A DNA stretch of 32,249 nt. It comes from Rhodothermales bacterium. Its GTDB lineage: Bacteria; Bacteroidota; Rhodothermia; Rhodothermales; Bin80. This document shows, one piece after another, positions 1 through 8,814 of the stretch. Each line of letters starts with the position of its first letter. Position 1 is the first letter of the stretch. The stretch is from positions 1 through 32,249 of the forward strand of contig JANQES010000136.1 in assembly GCA_028278205.1 (NCBI GenBank), read 5' to 3'. A program made the position numbers and the translations under genes. The notes under the pieces were generated by a model that was not told where the DNA came from, did no database searches, and saw only the letters and a program-made list of their open reading frames with translations.

Positions 1-134
1 GGGGTGTAAACAGCCCGCTTTTACACCCTCCGGCCCTTCGGGCCACCTCCCTCAAGGGAGGGGTGTGTTGTGCCCATCAACACCTTCCGATCACTACCAA
101 AAACTCTAATGACCAGTGACTAGTGACCAGTGAC
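1..134. repeat. Hairpin cluster and heptamer array downstream of the LOV kinase
   Basis: No gene is visible in the first 190 bases. Three short dyads stand in a row: GTGTAAA at 4-10 against TTTACAC at 20-26, GGCCCTTCGGGCC at 32-44, and CCTCCCT at 46-52 against AGGGAGG at 55-61. They lie beyond the stop codon of the minus-strand kinase and could act as its transcription end, but there is no clear T-run. Bases 111-134 form a heptamer array (GACCAGT, GACTAGT, GACCAGT, GACC) like the other intergenic arrays in the window; its partner arm, if any, is not seen. Confidence 0.6.
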
Positions 135-190
135 CGACGCCAACCCCGGTTCAAAGTAGAACGCAGAGAAATACCGAAAACGCTTTTTGC

Positions 191-3100
191 TTAGCCGGCA
201 TCATTTTCCGAAGAAACAGGCGGTTGCTGCACCGGCAGCATGACCACGAACTGCGCGCCTTCGCCGGGGGTGCTATGCGCTGTAATGGTGCCGTGATGGC
301 GTTCGACGATGCGGCGGCAGATGGCCAGGCCCATGCCTGTGCCGGCATACGAGCCCCGGCCATGCAACCGCTGGAACGGCGTAAAGATACGATCTAGATA
401 CTTCTCATCGAAACCGATGCCGTTGTCGCGCACTTCGAGGCGGCACATGGCGCGGGTGTCTGCGCCGTTCCGGGCGGGGTGCTTTTCCAGAACGCCGGAG
501 ACCTCCACCACGGGCGCTTCGCCGGGCTTATGAAACTTGAGCGCGTTGGCGATGAAGTTCTGCAAGAGCCGATGCATCTGCGTCGAGTCGGCGTCGATGG
601 TGGGCAGCGTGCTCACGGTGATACGCCCGCCGGTCTCCTGAATCTGCATCTCCAGATCCGAAATCACGTCGGCCACGACGGCGTTGAGATCGACTTTGCC
701 GAAGGGCCGCACTTTGGTGGTAACACGGGAATAGACCAGCAAATCGGTGATGAGCCCGGCCATGCGTTTGGCCGCATCCTGCATCCGGTCGAGGTAATAC
801 TTGCCCGTCTCATCGACGTTTTCGCTGTAGTCTTCCTGCATCAGATCGGCGAAGGCGCGGATCTTGCGCAACGGCTCCTGGAGGTCGTGCGAGGCCACGT
901 GCGCGAAATCTTGCAACTCGCGGTTGCGCTGTTCGAGCTTGGCGTTGATGCGGGCGAGTTCCTGTTCGGCCAGCTTGCGTTCGGTCACGTCGGTGTCGGT
1001 ACCGACCATACGGACGGGTTTGCCCTCGACGTCGCGCATGGCCGTGCCCCGCGCCACAAACCACCGGATGCCGCCGCCTCGATGCAGCATCCGATGCTCG
1101 ACCTCATAGACCGGCGCCTTGCCTTCGAGGTGCGCCGTGGCCGCCTCCATGACTTTCTCGCCATCGTCCGGATGGACGTAGCGGCCCCAGTCGTCGAGTT
1201 CGTTTTTGATCTCGTGATCTTCGTAGCCGAGGATCTGTTTCAAGATGGAATCGATGTAGATCTCGTTGGTCTCCAGGTTCCAATCCCACACCCCGACGTT
1301 GCCGGCGCTGACGGCCAGCGTGTAGCGTTCTTCGCTCTGCCGCAAGGCATCCTCGACCTGCTTGCGCCCGGTGACGTCGCGTTGGATGCCAACGTAGTGC
1401 GTCAGGCGCCCCGCCGCATCGTGCAGCGGATACATCGTCAGTTCGTTCCAGAACAGCGCGCCGTCTTTGCGGTAGTTGCGCAGCACCACGCGGCACTGCG
1501 TCTCGGCCTTGAGCGCCTTGCGGATCTCGTCGAGGGCCGGCTGGTCGCGGTCGTCATTTTGGAGGAAGCGGCAGTTGCGGCCCAGCACTTCATCGGCGCG
1601 ATAGCCCGTCATGCGTTCGAAACCGGGGCTGACGTAGATCAGCGGATAATCGGGTTGATGCACGTCGCTGATGGTGATGCCGTCGATGCTGGCCGAGACC
1701 GAGGCTTCGAGCATGCGCAGGCGTTGCTCGGCCTGCCGCCGCCGGGTGATGTCGCGCACCTGCAACAAGAGCGCCGGATGCTGATCCTGGGTGATGCGGC
1801 TGACCCGGATCTCGACGGGGATCTCCTGACCGTCGGCGGTCCAACTGGCGCTTTCGAGTTGATCCACCTCGCCCTTGACCAGTTGCGCGAAGGCTTCCAT
1901 GGCCTCTTCGCGCAGTTTCGGCGGCACCAACGCCCGCACGTTGCGCCCGACGAGGCGCTCGGCGTCGGTGTGATGCAAGCGGCAGGCCGCCGGGTTGACG
2001 TCGAGGACGTTGCCGTCGAAATCTTCGACGAAGATGGCGTCGGGCGAGCTTTCGAAGAGATCGCGGAAGCGCTGTTCGCTCTCGCGGAGGGCTTCCTCGG
2101 CCCGTTTGCGCTCGGTGATGTCGTGCGAGATCCAGACGACCATGCGTCGTTCTCCGTCAATCCCCGGCATCGGGGCCACCTGGCCTTCAAACCAACGCTT
2201 GCCGCTGAGCACCTCCAACTCATACTCCAACGTCGTCGGTGCACCGCTGCCGATAGCCTGGTGAATCGTCTCAAGGAACAGATCAGCGGCTGCTTCGGGC
2301 AACACGTCGTGGAGGCGGCGGCCTTTCAACTGCGCCGCCTCGTCGTAGAGCAACGGCTCCTGGGTCGTGAAGATTTCCACATACCGGCCTTCTTCGTCGA
2401 GGATGAGCGCCAGGCCCGGCAAGGCATCGACGAAAGCGCGCAGCCGCTCTTCGCTCTCGCGGAGGGCCTCCTCGGCCTGCTTGCGCTCGGTGATATCGTG
2501 CAGGAAGCCCTCCAGATACAGCAACGTCTCGCCTTCGAAGACCCCCACGCCTCGCTCCTCTACCCACCGCCATTCGCCCGACCGATGCCGGATCCGGTAG
2601 GTGAGATGGAAGGCTTTCCGCGCAGCCAACGCCTCATCGACCTGGCGCGGGACGGCCGGCGCATCGTCCGGATGGTAGAGTTCGGTAAAACTTATGCGAT
2701 CCGTCAGAAAATCCGCTTTCGGATATCCGGTGAGCACCTCCACAGCGTCGTTGAGGTAGAGCATCGAATACCGTTCGTCATTATTGCAGAGATAAATGAC
2801 GCCCGGCACGTTCTCGGCCAGCGTCCGGAAACGTTGTTCGCTGGCGCGGAGGGCTTCCTCGGCCTGCTTGCGCTCGGTGACATCCTGAATGGCGCAGACC
2901 ATCCGAACGGGCTTTTGGTCTTCGTCGAAAAACACCACGTTGTTGCCCCAGACGCTGCGTTCCGAGCCATCGGGCCGGAGGATGCGATATTCAAGCGGCG
3001 GCAGATCAACGTCCGGCCCCACGCGCGAGGCGTCAAGGCGCTGCGAGAGCATTTCTCGGTCGTCCGGGTGGATGGCCGTCTCGCGGATCGCGTCCCAATC

Positions 3101-4264
3101 GATCTCGCTGCCGACGGGCAGGCCGAAGATGCGATACAGTTCGTCGGACCACTGGATCGTGCCGGAGGCGACGTCCCATTCCCAACTGCCGAGTTGGGCG
3201 ATTTCCTGGGCCAGCCCCAGCAGCTTCGTCCGGCGCTGCGCCACCTCCTTGGCCTCCTTGCGCTCGGTGATATCGACGAGGATGCCGTCGAAGAAGATCG
3301 ACCCGTCCGTCTCGTCGGTGATAGCGCGGGCGTAATCGCGCACCCAGAAGACCGTGCCGTCCTGGCGGCGCATCGCAAAATCTTCGGTGATGGTGCCGTC
3401 TTGCATGAGTTGCTCGACGTACCGATCCCGGTCTTCAGGATGCAGGAAAAAATTGCGGGCATTGAGCCCCTGCAACGTCCCGGCATCATCCACCCCAAAC
3501 AACTCGGCCATGGCGGGGTTGGCCTTGAGGAACTGACCGCCGGGCGCGGTGCGATAGACACCCACGGGCAACTGGTTGAGCAGAGTCCGATGCCGCTCTT
3601 CGCTCTCGCGGAGCGCCTCGCCGGCCTGTTTGCGCTCGGTGATGTCGAAAAAGACCAGCACGGCGCCCTGCAACACCCCGTCCTCGCGAATCGGGTTCAA
3701 CGTGTAGGAGACCGGCAGAAACGTGCCGTCTTTGCGTACGAAGACACCGTCTTCCTCCCGGCACGGCAACCCGGAGGCGATCACTTCCTCCAGCGAACAC
3801 GCAGCGCGACGCACCTGTCCATCTCCGGACGCCGTACGCCACGCCCAAAAAGGCTGCCCCAACACGTCGGCCTCGGTGCATCCCAGCAGGCGCTCGCCTT
3901 CCGGATTGATCGACAAGACGCACCCCGCCACGTCGAGCGTACACAACCCGGCGCCGAGCGAGCTGATCACGGCGCGCAGCTTATCGCGTTCGGCGGCGAT
4001 GCGGCTCTCGGAGGCTTTGCGCAGGTCGTCGTAGAGTTCCTGCATCTCGCGCGACGAGATCGCCAGCGACTGTTCCAGGAGATACCGGCCCTGGTCGGCC
4101 TCGTGGTAGAACCGGTCTACGCGTTCCAGGAAATGATTCCACACCTCCTGGTCGCGTGGCGGCTGGTCGAGGCTGATGCCGAATTTTTTCATCTGCCGCT
4201 GCAAGACGCGGTGATGCATGGTCTCGTCTCCAGGCTTGTCGTCAAGGGGGTCACGGTCAAGCAT
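191..4264 (-). CDS. Multi-PAS sensor histidine kinase with a LOV blue-light domain
   Basis: This is a 1357-residue cytoplasmic sensor kinase without membrane segments. I count eight PAS-type domains, most closed by the DITERK(Q/R)AEEALRESE linker: about 95-215, 225-340, 345-475, 490-610, 620-735, 745-860, 862-967 and 975-1095. The seventh is a LOV domain: GRNCRFLQ carries the flavin-adduct cysteine (Cys898), with the flavin-contact positions Asn930 (NYRKDG), Asn940 (FWNEL) and Gln961 (VGIQRDV) all present. A HisKA domain follows (phospho-acceptor His1126 in ASHDLQEP) and then a HATPase domain (N box NFIANALKFH, G boxes DNGIGF and GTGMGLAI). There is no receiver or output domain, so a separate response regulator is needed and none is in the window. 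Numbering is from the longest start. An ATG at 4219 has GGAG eight bases upstream and may be the true start (MHHRVLQ). A LacI-like site lies 70 bases upstream. Confidence 0.95.
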   Translation of the reverse strand: MLDRDPLDDKPGDETMHHRVLQRQMKKFGISLDQPPRDQEVWNHFLERVDRFYHEADQGRYLLEQSLAISSREMQELYDDLRKASESRIAAERDKLRAVISSLGAGLCTLDVAGCVLSINPEGERLLGCTEADVLGQPFWAWRTASGDGQVRRAACSLEEVIASGLPCREEDGVFVRKDGTFLPVSYTLNPIREDGVLQGAVLVFFDITERKQAGEALRESEERHRTLLNQLPVGVYRTAPGGQFLKANPAMAELFGVDDAGTLQGLNARNFFLHPEDRDRYVEQLMQDGTITEDFAMRRQDGTVFWVRDYARAITDETDGSIFFDGILVDITERKEAKEVAQRRTKLLGLAQEIAQLGSWEWDVASGTIQWSDELYRIFGLPVGSEIDWDAIRETAIHPDDREMLSQRLDASRVGPDVDLPPLEYRILRPDGSERSVWGNNVVFFDEDQKPVRMVCAIQDVTERKQAEEALRASEQRFRTLAENVPGVIYLCNNDERYSMLYLNDAVEVLTGYPKADFLTDRISFTELYHPDDAPAVPRQVDEALAARKAFHLTYRIRHRSGEWRWVEERGVGVFEGETLLYLEGFLHDITERKQAEEALRESEERLRAFVDALPGLALILDEEGRYVEIFTTQEPLLYDEAAQLKGRRLHDVLPEAAADLFLETIHQAIGSGAPTTLEYELEVLSGKRWFEGQVAPMPGIDGERRMVVWISHDITERKRAEEALRESEQRFRDLFESSPDAIFVEDFDGNVLDVNPAACRLHHTDAERLVGRNVRALVPPKLREEAMEAFAQLVKGEVDQLESASWTADGQEIPVEIRVSRITQDQHPALLLQVRDITRRRQAEQRLRMLEASVSASIDGITISDVHQPDYPLIYVSPGFERMTGYRADEVLGRNCRFLQNDDRDQPALDEIRKALKAETQCRVVLRNYRKDGALFWNELTMYPLHDAAGRLTHYVGIQRDVTGRKQVEDALRQSEERYTLAVSAGNVGVWDWNLETNEIYIDSILKQILGYEDHEIKNELDDWGRYVHPDDGEKVMEAATAHLEGKAPVYEVEHRMLHRGGGIRWFVARGTAMRDVEGKPVRMVGTDTDVTERKLAEQELARINAKLEQRNRELQDFAHVASHDLQEPLRKIRAFADLMQEDYSENVDETGKYYLDRMQDAAKRMAGLITDLLVYSRVTTKVRPFGKVDLNAVVADVISDLEMQIQETGGRITVSTLPTIDADSTQMHRLLQNFIANALKFHKPGEAPVVEVSGVLEKHPARNGADTRAMCRLEVRDNGIGFDEKYLDRIFTPFQRLHGRGSYAGTGMGLAICRRIVERHHGTITAHSTPGEGAQFVVMLPVQQPPVSSENDAG

Positions 4265-4333
4265 CGAGCGGGGGCCGTATGGTTACTCAATAAAGCAAAA
4301 CAGCGGGAAAGATCGTACTTCTGCTATGATACA

Positions 4334-4347
4334 TGAAAACGCTTACA
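4334..4347. promoter_or_regulatory. Candidate LacI-type operator upstream of the LOV kinase
   Basis: TGAAAACGCTTACA is an imperfect 14-bp dyad built from two usual LacI-family half sites (TGAAAAC and, on the other strand, TGTAAGC) around a central CG. It shares this layout with the perfect palindrome before glgP at 21224-21243. It lies 70 bases upstream of the longest kinase start. A small dyad ATCAGG/CCTGAT (4347-4363) touches it. The call rests on half-site resemblance only. Confidence 0.35.
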
Positions 4348-4430
4348 TCAGGCTCAACCTGATTGTTACATCCGTGCATGAAATGTAAAAAATGAGCGGG
4401 CGCCGGCAGAACAGTCTTCTCAGCGCATCC

Positions 4431-5612
4431 TTACGTCTCCCGCTCAAACCGCCCCCGAATCTCGTCCAGGCTGTCGCCGCCGTATTTTTCGAGGAAGGCG
4501 TTGGCGATGGTGAAGGCGACGGTGGCTTCGGCGACGGTCGAGGCAGCGGGGACGCTCGTGACGTCGCTGCGTTCGTAGCGCGTCGGCTGGGCCTGGCCGG
4601 TGGTGATGTCGGCGGTGTCGAGGGGTTTGATGAGGGTGGGGATGGGCTTCATGAAGCCGCGCACGATGATGGGCATGCCGTTGGACGTGCCGCCCTCGAT
4701 GCCCCCGGCGTGGTTGGTGCGCCGGGGAAAAGCGCCGTCGTCGTGGAGGATGGGATCGTGGACCAGCGAGCCGGGCATCGAAGCCGCCGCCACGCCGTCG
4801 CCGATCTCGACGGCTTTCTGGGCCTGGATCGACAGGATGGCCTGGGCGAGTTGGCCGTCGAGGCGGCGGTCCCAATGAACGTACGAGCCGAGGCCCGGCG
4901 GCACGCCCGTCACGACGACTTCGTAGATGCCGCCGAGCGAATCGCCTGCTTTCTTTGTTTCGATGATGTGGTCGATGCAGCGGGCCGTCAGGTCGGCGTC
5001 GAGCATGCGGACTTCGCTTTCGTCGGCGGCGCGGTTGATGGCTTCGGCGCCGTCGGCCAGGAGGGCGTCGACGCGGTCGCGCCATTGGCCGGCATCGTCG
5101 TAGCCCACCTCGCCGAGCCGGACGACGTGACTGCCCACTTCGATGCCGAACTGTTTGAGAAACAGCCGCGCCACGGTGCAGCACGCCACACGCATGGCGG
5201 TCTCACGCGCGCTGGAGCGGTCGATGACGGGCCGGATGTCGTCGAAGCCGTATTTCTGGACGCCAACCAGATCGGCGTGGCCGGGCCGGGGCAAGGTCAC
5301 GCGTTCGACGCCTTCGCCGGTGCCTTCGACGGCCATCACGTCGGGCCATCCGGAGCGGTCGCGGGTGTAGGCGGCGTTATCGAGGCGCAGCGCGATGGGG
5401 CCGGCGATGGTCTTCGAAAAGCGGACGCCGGAGTAGATGTGTACTTTGTCGCGCTCGAATTTAGCGCGGCCTCCGCGTCCGAAGCCGAGCCAGCGCCGGG
5501 CCAGATGATGGTTGATCTCGGCAGCCGTCAGCGGCACCCCGGCGGGCATCCCCTCGACGATGCCGATGAGCGCCTCTCCGTGCGACTCCCCCGCCGTCAG
5601 ATAACGCAACAT
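4431..5612 (-). CDS. aroC: Chorismate synthase
   Basis: The 393-residue protein converts 5-enolpyruvylshikimate 3-phosphate to chorismate, the last common step of aromatic amino acid synthesis, using reduced FMN in the cytoplasm. The family signatures are clear: MLRYLTAGESHG at the N terminus, SSARETAMRVACC in the middle and GGIEGGTSNGMPI further on. Length is normal for the family. I start at the ATG at 5612, because the family begins MxRYLTAGESHG; a reading frame that continues upstream to 5645 merely translates the AATCCAA repeat. There is no Shine-Dalgarno sequence: the repeat itself occupies the ribosome binding region up to four bases before the ATG. The gene is transcribed towards the LOV kinase, 166 bases away, and is separated from htrA by a large palindrome. 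Confidence 0.97.
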   Translation of the reverse strand: MLRYLTAGESHGEALIGIVEGMPAGVPLTAAEINHHLARRWLGFGRGGRAKFERDKVHIYSGVRFSKTIAGPIALRLDNAAYTRDRSGWPDVMAVEGTGEGVERVTLPRPGHADLVGVQKYGFDDIRPVIDRSSARETAMRVACCTVARLFLKQFGIEVGSHVVRLGEVGYDDAGQWRDRVDALLADGAEAINRAADESEVRMLDADLTARCIDHIIETKKAGDSLGGIYEVVVTGVPPGLGSYVHWDRRLDGQLAQAILSIQAQKAVEIGDGVAAASMPGSLVHDPILHDDGAFPRRTNHAGGIEGGTSNGMPIIVRGFMKPIPTLIKPLDTADITTGQAQPTRYERSDVTSVPAASTVAEATVAFTIANAFLEKYGGDSLDEIRGRFERET

Positions 5613-5880
5613 GCGATTTTGGATTTTGGATTTTAGATGGGGCACTGCTTGTACTCATAATGGCACACGGATGAACGCGGATTAGACGGATCTTCGCGGA
5701 TTTTTGCCGGCAGCGACAGGATCAATCCAGAAGACGTTGGACGAAACAACCTGGCTGAGGATGATCCTGTCGCTGCCGGCAAATCAGATCCGTGAAAATC
5801 CGTACAATCCGCGTCATCCGTGTGCCATTACACGAAACAAGCTACAAATCCAAAATCCAAAATCTAAAATCCAAAATCCA
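5613..5880. repeat. Heptamer-armed element enclosing a large palindrome
   Basis: The outer arms are heptamer arrays: GGATTTT/AGATTTT units at 5613-5637 and five units of AAATCCA or AAATCTA at 5846-5880, in opposite orientation. Inside lies a nested inverted repeat. Its outer arms, 5658-5674 and 5814-5830, are perfectly complementary over 17 bp (left arm TAATGGCACACGGATGA). Its inner arms, 5703-5724 and 5762-5783, are perfect over 22 bp. Between them are imperfect matching pieces such as CGCGGATT and AATCCGCG. No gene is visible. The whole region from aroC to htrA could fold into one cruciform. Confidence 0.9.
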
Positions 5881-5881
5881 A

Positions 5882-7489
5882 CTACCGTTCCGCCGGGACG
5901 TTCATTTCGTAGAAAGCCTCCAGGCCGTTGCGTCGTTTGACGCGCAGGAGCACGGCGTCGGTGCCCGAAGCGACCAGCGCCAGCAGACGCACGGCGTCTT
6001 CAATCGATGTGACCGGCTCGTCGTTGATGCCGGTGACGACGACGTTGCGCGGGATGCCGGCCTCGGCGCCAACCCCGCCCCGTGCGACGTAGGACAGAAA
6101 CACGCCGGCCTCTACGTCGAAGCCGTTGCGTTCGCGGTCGGTCAGTTCGCGGATGCCCAGGCCCCAGCCTTCCAATTGAAACACTTCGGCATTGGGCAGA
6201 TCCGGCGTCTCTTCCGGCGCAGCCTCCTGGCGCAGGTCTTCGAACCCGCTGATCCAGCTATCGACGGCAGGGTCTTCGCGGCCCAGCAGTTCGACGAGCA
6301 CCCGGCGCGTCTCGCCTGCGCGCCAGACTTCGACGGCCACCTGATCGCCGGGGCGATGGCGGGCGATGGTGCTTTGCAATTCGTTGGTCTCGTTGACGCT
6401 GCGCCCCTGGACGGTGAGCACGACGTCGCCTTCGCGCAGGCCGCCCCGGAAGGCTGCGCTGCCCCGCTCGACGCGTTCGAGATACACCCCGCCGATGCGG
6501 TCGAGGCCAAGGCGCCGGGCCGAGACGGCGTCGATGCTGCGGATGGTCACGCCCAGGTAACCGCGTTGCACCTCGCCGTAAGCAATCAGGTCTTGCACGA
6601 TGCGTTCGACGAGGTTGACGGGCACGGCAAAGCCGTAGCCTTCATACGAGCCGCTCTCGGTGGCGATGGCCGTGCTGATGCCGATGAGTTCGCCTTGCAG
6701 ATTCACTAGCGCGCCGCCCGAATTGCCGGGGTTGATGGCGGCATCGGTCTGGATAAAATCTTCGATGCGAAATTCGTCTTCGATGATGTTGACCTGCCGC
6801 CCAAGCGCGCTGACGATGCCGGCGGTCACCGTCGAGGTCAACCGAAACGGGTTGCCCACGGCCAGCACCCATTCGCCCACCTGCACCTCGTCTGAATCGC
6901 CCAGCGCCACGACGGGGATGGGATCGTCGTCATCGACCTCAATCTGGATCACGGCCATATCCGTGGATTTGTCGATGCCGACGATGCGGGCTTCGTACTC
7001 GCGTTTGTCGGAAAATGTCACCCGGATCGAACTGGCGCGGTCTACGACGTGGTGGTTGGTGACGATGTAGCCCTGCCGGCTGATGACCACGCCGCTGCCG
7101 ACGCTCTGCCTGGGCATCTCGCGGAAAAAACGCCCGCCGAGTTCTTCTTCGTCGAAGTTGTGGAACCAGTCGCGCGGCATATCGCGCGCGTTGCTTTCGA
7201 CTTGAATGTAGACGACCGCCGAGGTCACTTCGCTCGCTACTTCTTTGAAAAGCCGGTTGAGGGTCAGGATGTCTACGGTGGCCGGGGCCTGCCCGGAGTC
7301 CGGCGTCAAGGCCGGGCGCGGCTGCTGCCGGCCCAACTCGACCCGCTCGACCACCCGCGGCACAGCATCCCCTTGCGAGGGCACATCAACCAGAAACAAC
7401 ATCACCAGAATCCCGCTCAGCAGACCGATGAGGACCAGCCCTACGCCGATCAAGATGGGGGTGTGACGATGACGGGACGACTTATCCAT
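5882..7489 (-). CDS. htrA: HtrA/Deg-family periplasmic serine protease with two PDZ domains
   Basis: The 535-residue protein is an S1C (trypsin-like) envelope protease, a family that degrades or refolds damaged exported proteins. One N-terminal membrane segment (about 11-33) anchors or exports it. The protease domain spans about 85-290 and carries the triad His147 (TNHHVV), Asp177 (KSTDMAVI) and Ser257 (NPGNSGGA). PDZ1 is about 300-390 (RGYLGVTIRS) and PDZ2 about 435-525 (AEAGIPRNVVVTGIND). A Gly/Gln-rich inhibitory loop like that of E. coli DegP is not obvious. The start has no Shine-Dalgarno sequence, but the membrane segment follows naturally from this ATG. The stop codon lies directly against the heptamer array at 5846-5880. 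Confidence 0.95.
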   Translation of the reverse strand: MDKSSRHRHTPILIGVGLVLIGLLSGILVMLFLVDVPSQGDAVPRVVERVELGRQQPRPALTPDSGQAPATVDILTLNRLFKEVASEVTSAVVYIQVESNARDMPRDWFHNFDEEELGGRFFREMPRQSVGSGVVISRQGYIVTNHHVVDRASSIRVTFSDKREYEARIVGIDKSTDMAVIQIEVDDDDPIPVVALGDSDEVQVGEWVLAVGNPFRLTSTVTAGIVSALGRQVNIIEDEFRIEDFIQTDAAINPGNSGGALVNLQGELIGISTAIATESGSYEGYGFAVPVNLVERIVQDLIAYGEVQRGYLGVTIRSIDAVSARRLGLDRIGGVYLERVERGSAAFRGGLREGDVVLTVQGRSVNETNELQSTIARHRPGDQVAVEVWRAGETRRVLVELLGREDPAVDSWISGFEDLRQEAAPEETPDLPNAEVFQLEGWGLGIRELTDRERNGFDVEAGVFLSYVARGGVGAEAGIPRNVVVTGINDEPVTSIEDAVRLLALVASGTDAVLLRVKRRNGLEAFYEMNVPAER

Positions 7490-7850
7490 GAATACAGCGG
7501 CTACAAGATGATACGGCTACCCTCTTCCAAACACCCGACACAGCGCAGTTTGTTTCGGCCAGGACCGGTCTATGGAATGATTTGAAGCGTTAACAACGCA
7601 ACGCCCCGGTGCTTGTTGCAGAAAAAACACACTTTCGCGGATCGCCTCCTCCCAACCAGCCCTTCTAGTAGATCGGCCAGATCCCTGATTTTTCAAGCCC
7701 TTGCAACCGCAGATGGTCGCAGATAAACGCGGATGATGCAACCGCAGATAGACCCAGATTAACGCAGATTGTGGATAACAAGCCTTTTCCCCTCTGCTAT
7801 TTGCCAACTGCTATCAGCCATCCGCCTGATTCACCAACATCCATCCGCGT
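7490..7850. repeat. Gene-free junction with opposed GCAGAT/ATCCGCG arrays
   Basis: No gene is convincing here. Bases 7702-7770 hold a degenerate array with a period of about 10 (pieces such as CCGCAGAT, CGCAGATAAACGCGGAT, CCGCAGATAGACCCAGATT, ACGCAGATT). Bases 7838-7876 hold the opposite-strand form (CATCCGCGTT repeated, then CATCTGCGGTT). The two arms can pair. The right arm runs into the 3' end of the plsC-type gene. The promoter of htrA should also lie here, but I cannot pick it out. Confidence 0.75.
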
Positions 7851-8648
7851 TCATCCGCGTTCATCTGCGGTTGCAATATCCGCTTCGGCCAGGGCCAGCC
7901 CGCCGAGGGCGTTGACGGCCTGATGGGTCAGGCGAGCGAGTTCTTTGCGGTTGCGGCCATCGGCAAGCACCGGCTCACCGACGCGCACCTGGATGTCGGC
8001 GTTTTTCAGGCCGAACAGGCGCAGGCAATGTTCCATGAACGCCTCTTCGTTATGCGAGAAGACGCGGCGTCCTTTCTCGCGCTCGGTCGGCTGGTTGTCT
8101 ACCGCCGTCACGTCCAGAAAGAGCGGCAGCGCGGCGCCGTCTTCGCGCCCGGCCACGGCCTCGAAAGAGCCGGTCTTGAAAGCCTGCACCACGTCGCCCC
8201 AGCCCGTGGTGCCTTCGGGAAAGACCAGCACCGACACGCCGGCTTTGAGCTTCTCTTGAACCTGTTTGACGAACGTGGTCGTGCTGGTGCGCCGCGTTCG
8301 GTCCACAAACAACATCCCGTAGGTGCGGCACACCCATCCGAAGAACGGCCACGTGTTGAGTTCGGCCTTGCCGGCAAAGGCTACCGGCGCCTGAGACCCC
8401 AGCAGGATAGGATCGAGCGCGCTCAGGTGGTTGCACACGTAGAGCATCGGCTTGTCCACCGGCGGCACGCCCTGCATCGACACGCGGAACCGCACCGCGC
8501 GGCACAACAACTGCGATCCGATCATCTGGTGATACGCCTGCAATGCCGGGCGCTCTGCCTCCGGGCGCAAACGCACTCTCAAGGCTGCGTACGACGTGTA
8601 CACGAGGGTGATCACCATCACTTTGAAGAGCCGCCAGTAAGAACGCAT
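7851..8648 (-). CDS. plsC: 1-acyl-sn-glycerol-3-phosphate acyltransferase (PlsC family)
   Basis: The 265-residue membrane-associated acyltransferase probably adds the second acyl chain to lysophosphatidic acid in phospholipid synthesis. Motif I is NHLSALD (catalytic His74 and Asp79), motif II is FVDRTRR (about 114-120) and motif III is FPEGTTGWG (143-151). A hydrophobic segment lies at 10-22. The start ATG at 8648 has GGAG five bases upstream. The last residues (DIATADERG and the stop) are encoded by the right arm of the intergenic GCAGAT/CGCGGAT array, so the C terminus has been extended or replaced by repeat sequence. Assignment to PlsC itself rather than another lysophospholipid acyltransferase is likely but not certain. 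Confidence 0.88.
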   Translation of the reverse strand: MRSYWRLFKVMVITLVYTSYAALRVRLRPEAERPALQAYHQMIGSQLLCRAVRFRVSMQGVPPVDKPMLYVCNHLSALDPILLGSQAPVAFAGKAELNTWPFFGWVCRTYGMLFVDRTRRTSTTTFVKQVQEKLKAGVSVLVFPEGTTGWGDVVQAFKTGSFEAVAGREDGAALPLFLDVTAVDNQPTEREKGRRVFSHNEEAFMEHCLRLFGLKNADIQVRVGEPVLADGRNRKELARLTHQAVNALGGLALAEADIATADERG

Positions 8649-8657
8649 CGGTTCTCC

Positions 8658-8814
8658 GATTTTGGATTTTAGATTGTGGATTTTGGATTGTTGATGTCCA
8701 CCACATCACCAAACCGAGAATGTCGCGACGGTCTGAATTGTTGCGGCTTCTTCGGCTGCGATGGCGGTGCTGAGCAAGACCAATCCAAAATCCACAATCC
8801 AAAATCTAAAATTC
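8658..8814. repeat. Heptamer-armed element with a degenerate terminator core
   Basis: The left arm (8658-8690) consists of GGATTTT/AGATTTT-type units and the right arm (8781-8814) of AATCCAA/AATCTAA-type units. The core contains TCGCGACGGT and GTTGCGGCTTCTTCGG, then CGGTGCTGAGCAAGACC just before the right arm. The core matches the element at 16476-16633 almost base for base in these parts, but its stem has lost the A-run and T-run, so it looks like a decayed copy. The right arm overlaps the 3' end of the amidohydrolase gene. Confidence 0.9.

Noticed and set aside
479..4336. A very long open frame on the plus strand opposite the LOV kinase
   Set aside because: It is the GC-codon shadow of the kinase. 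Its translation shows no domain, while the minus strand shows PAS, LOV, HisKA and HATPase motifs.
4392..5636. A long plus-strand frame opposite aroC
   Set aside because: The minus strand encodes an unmistakable chorismate synthase; the other frame has only composition-driven openness.
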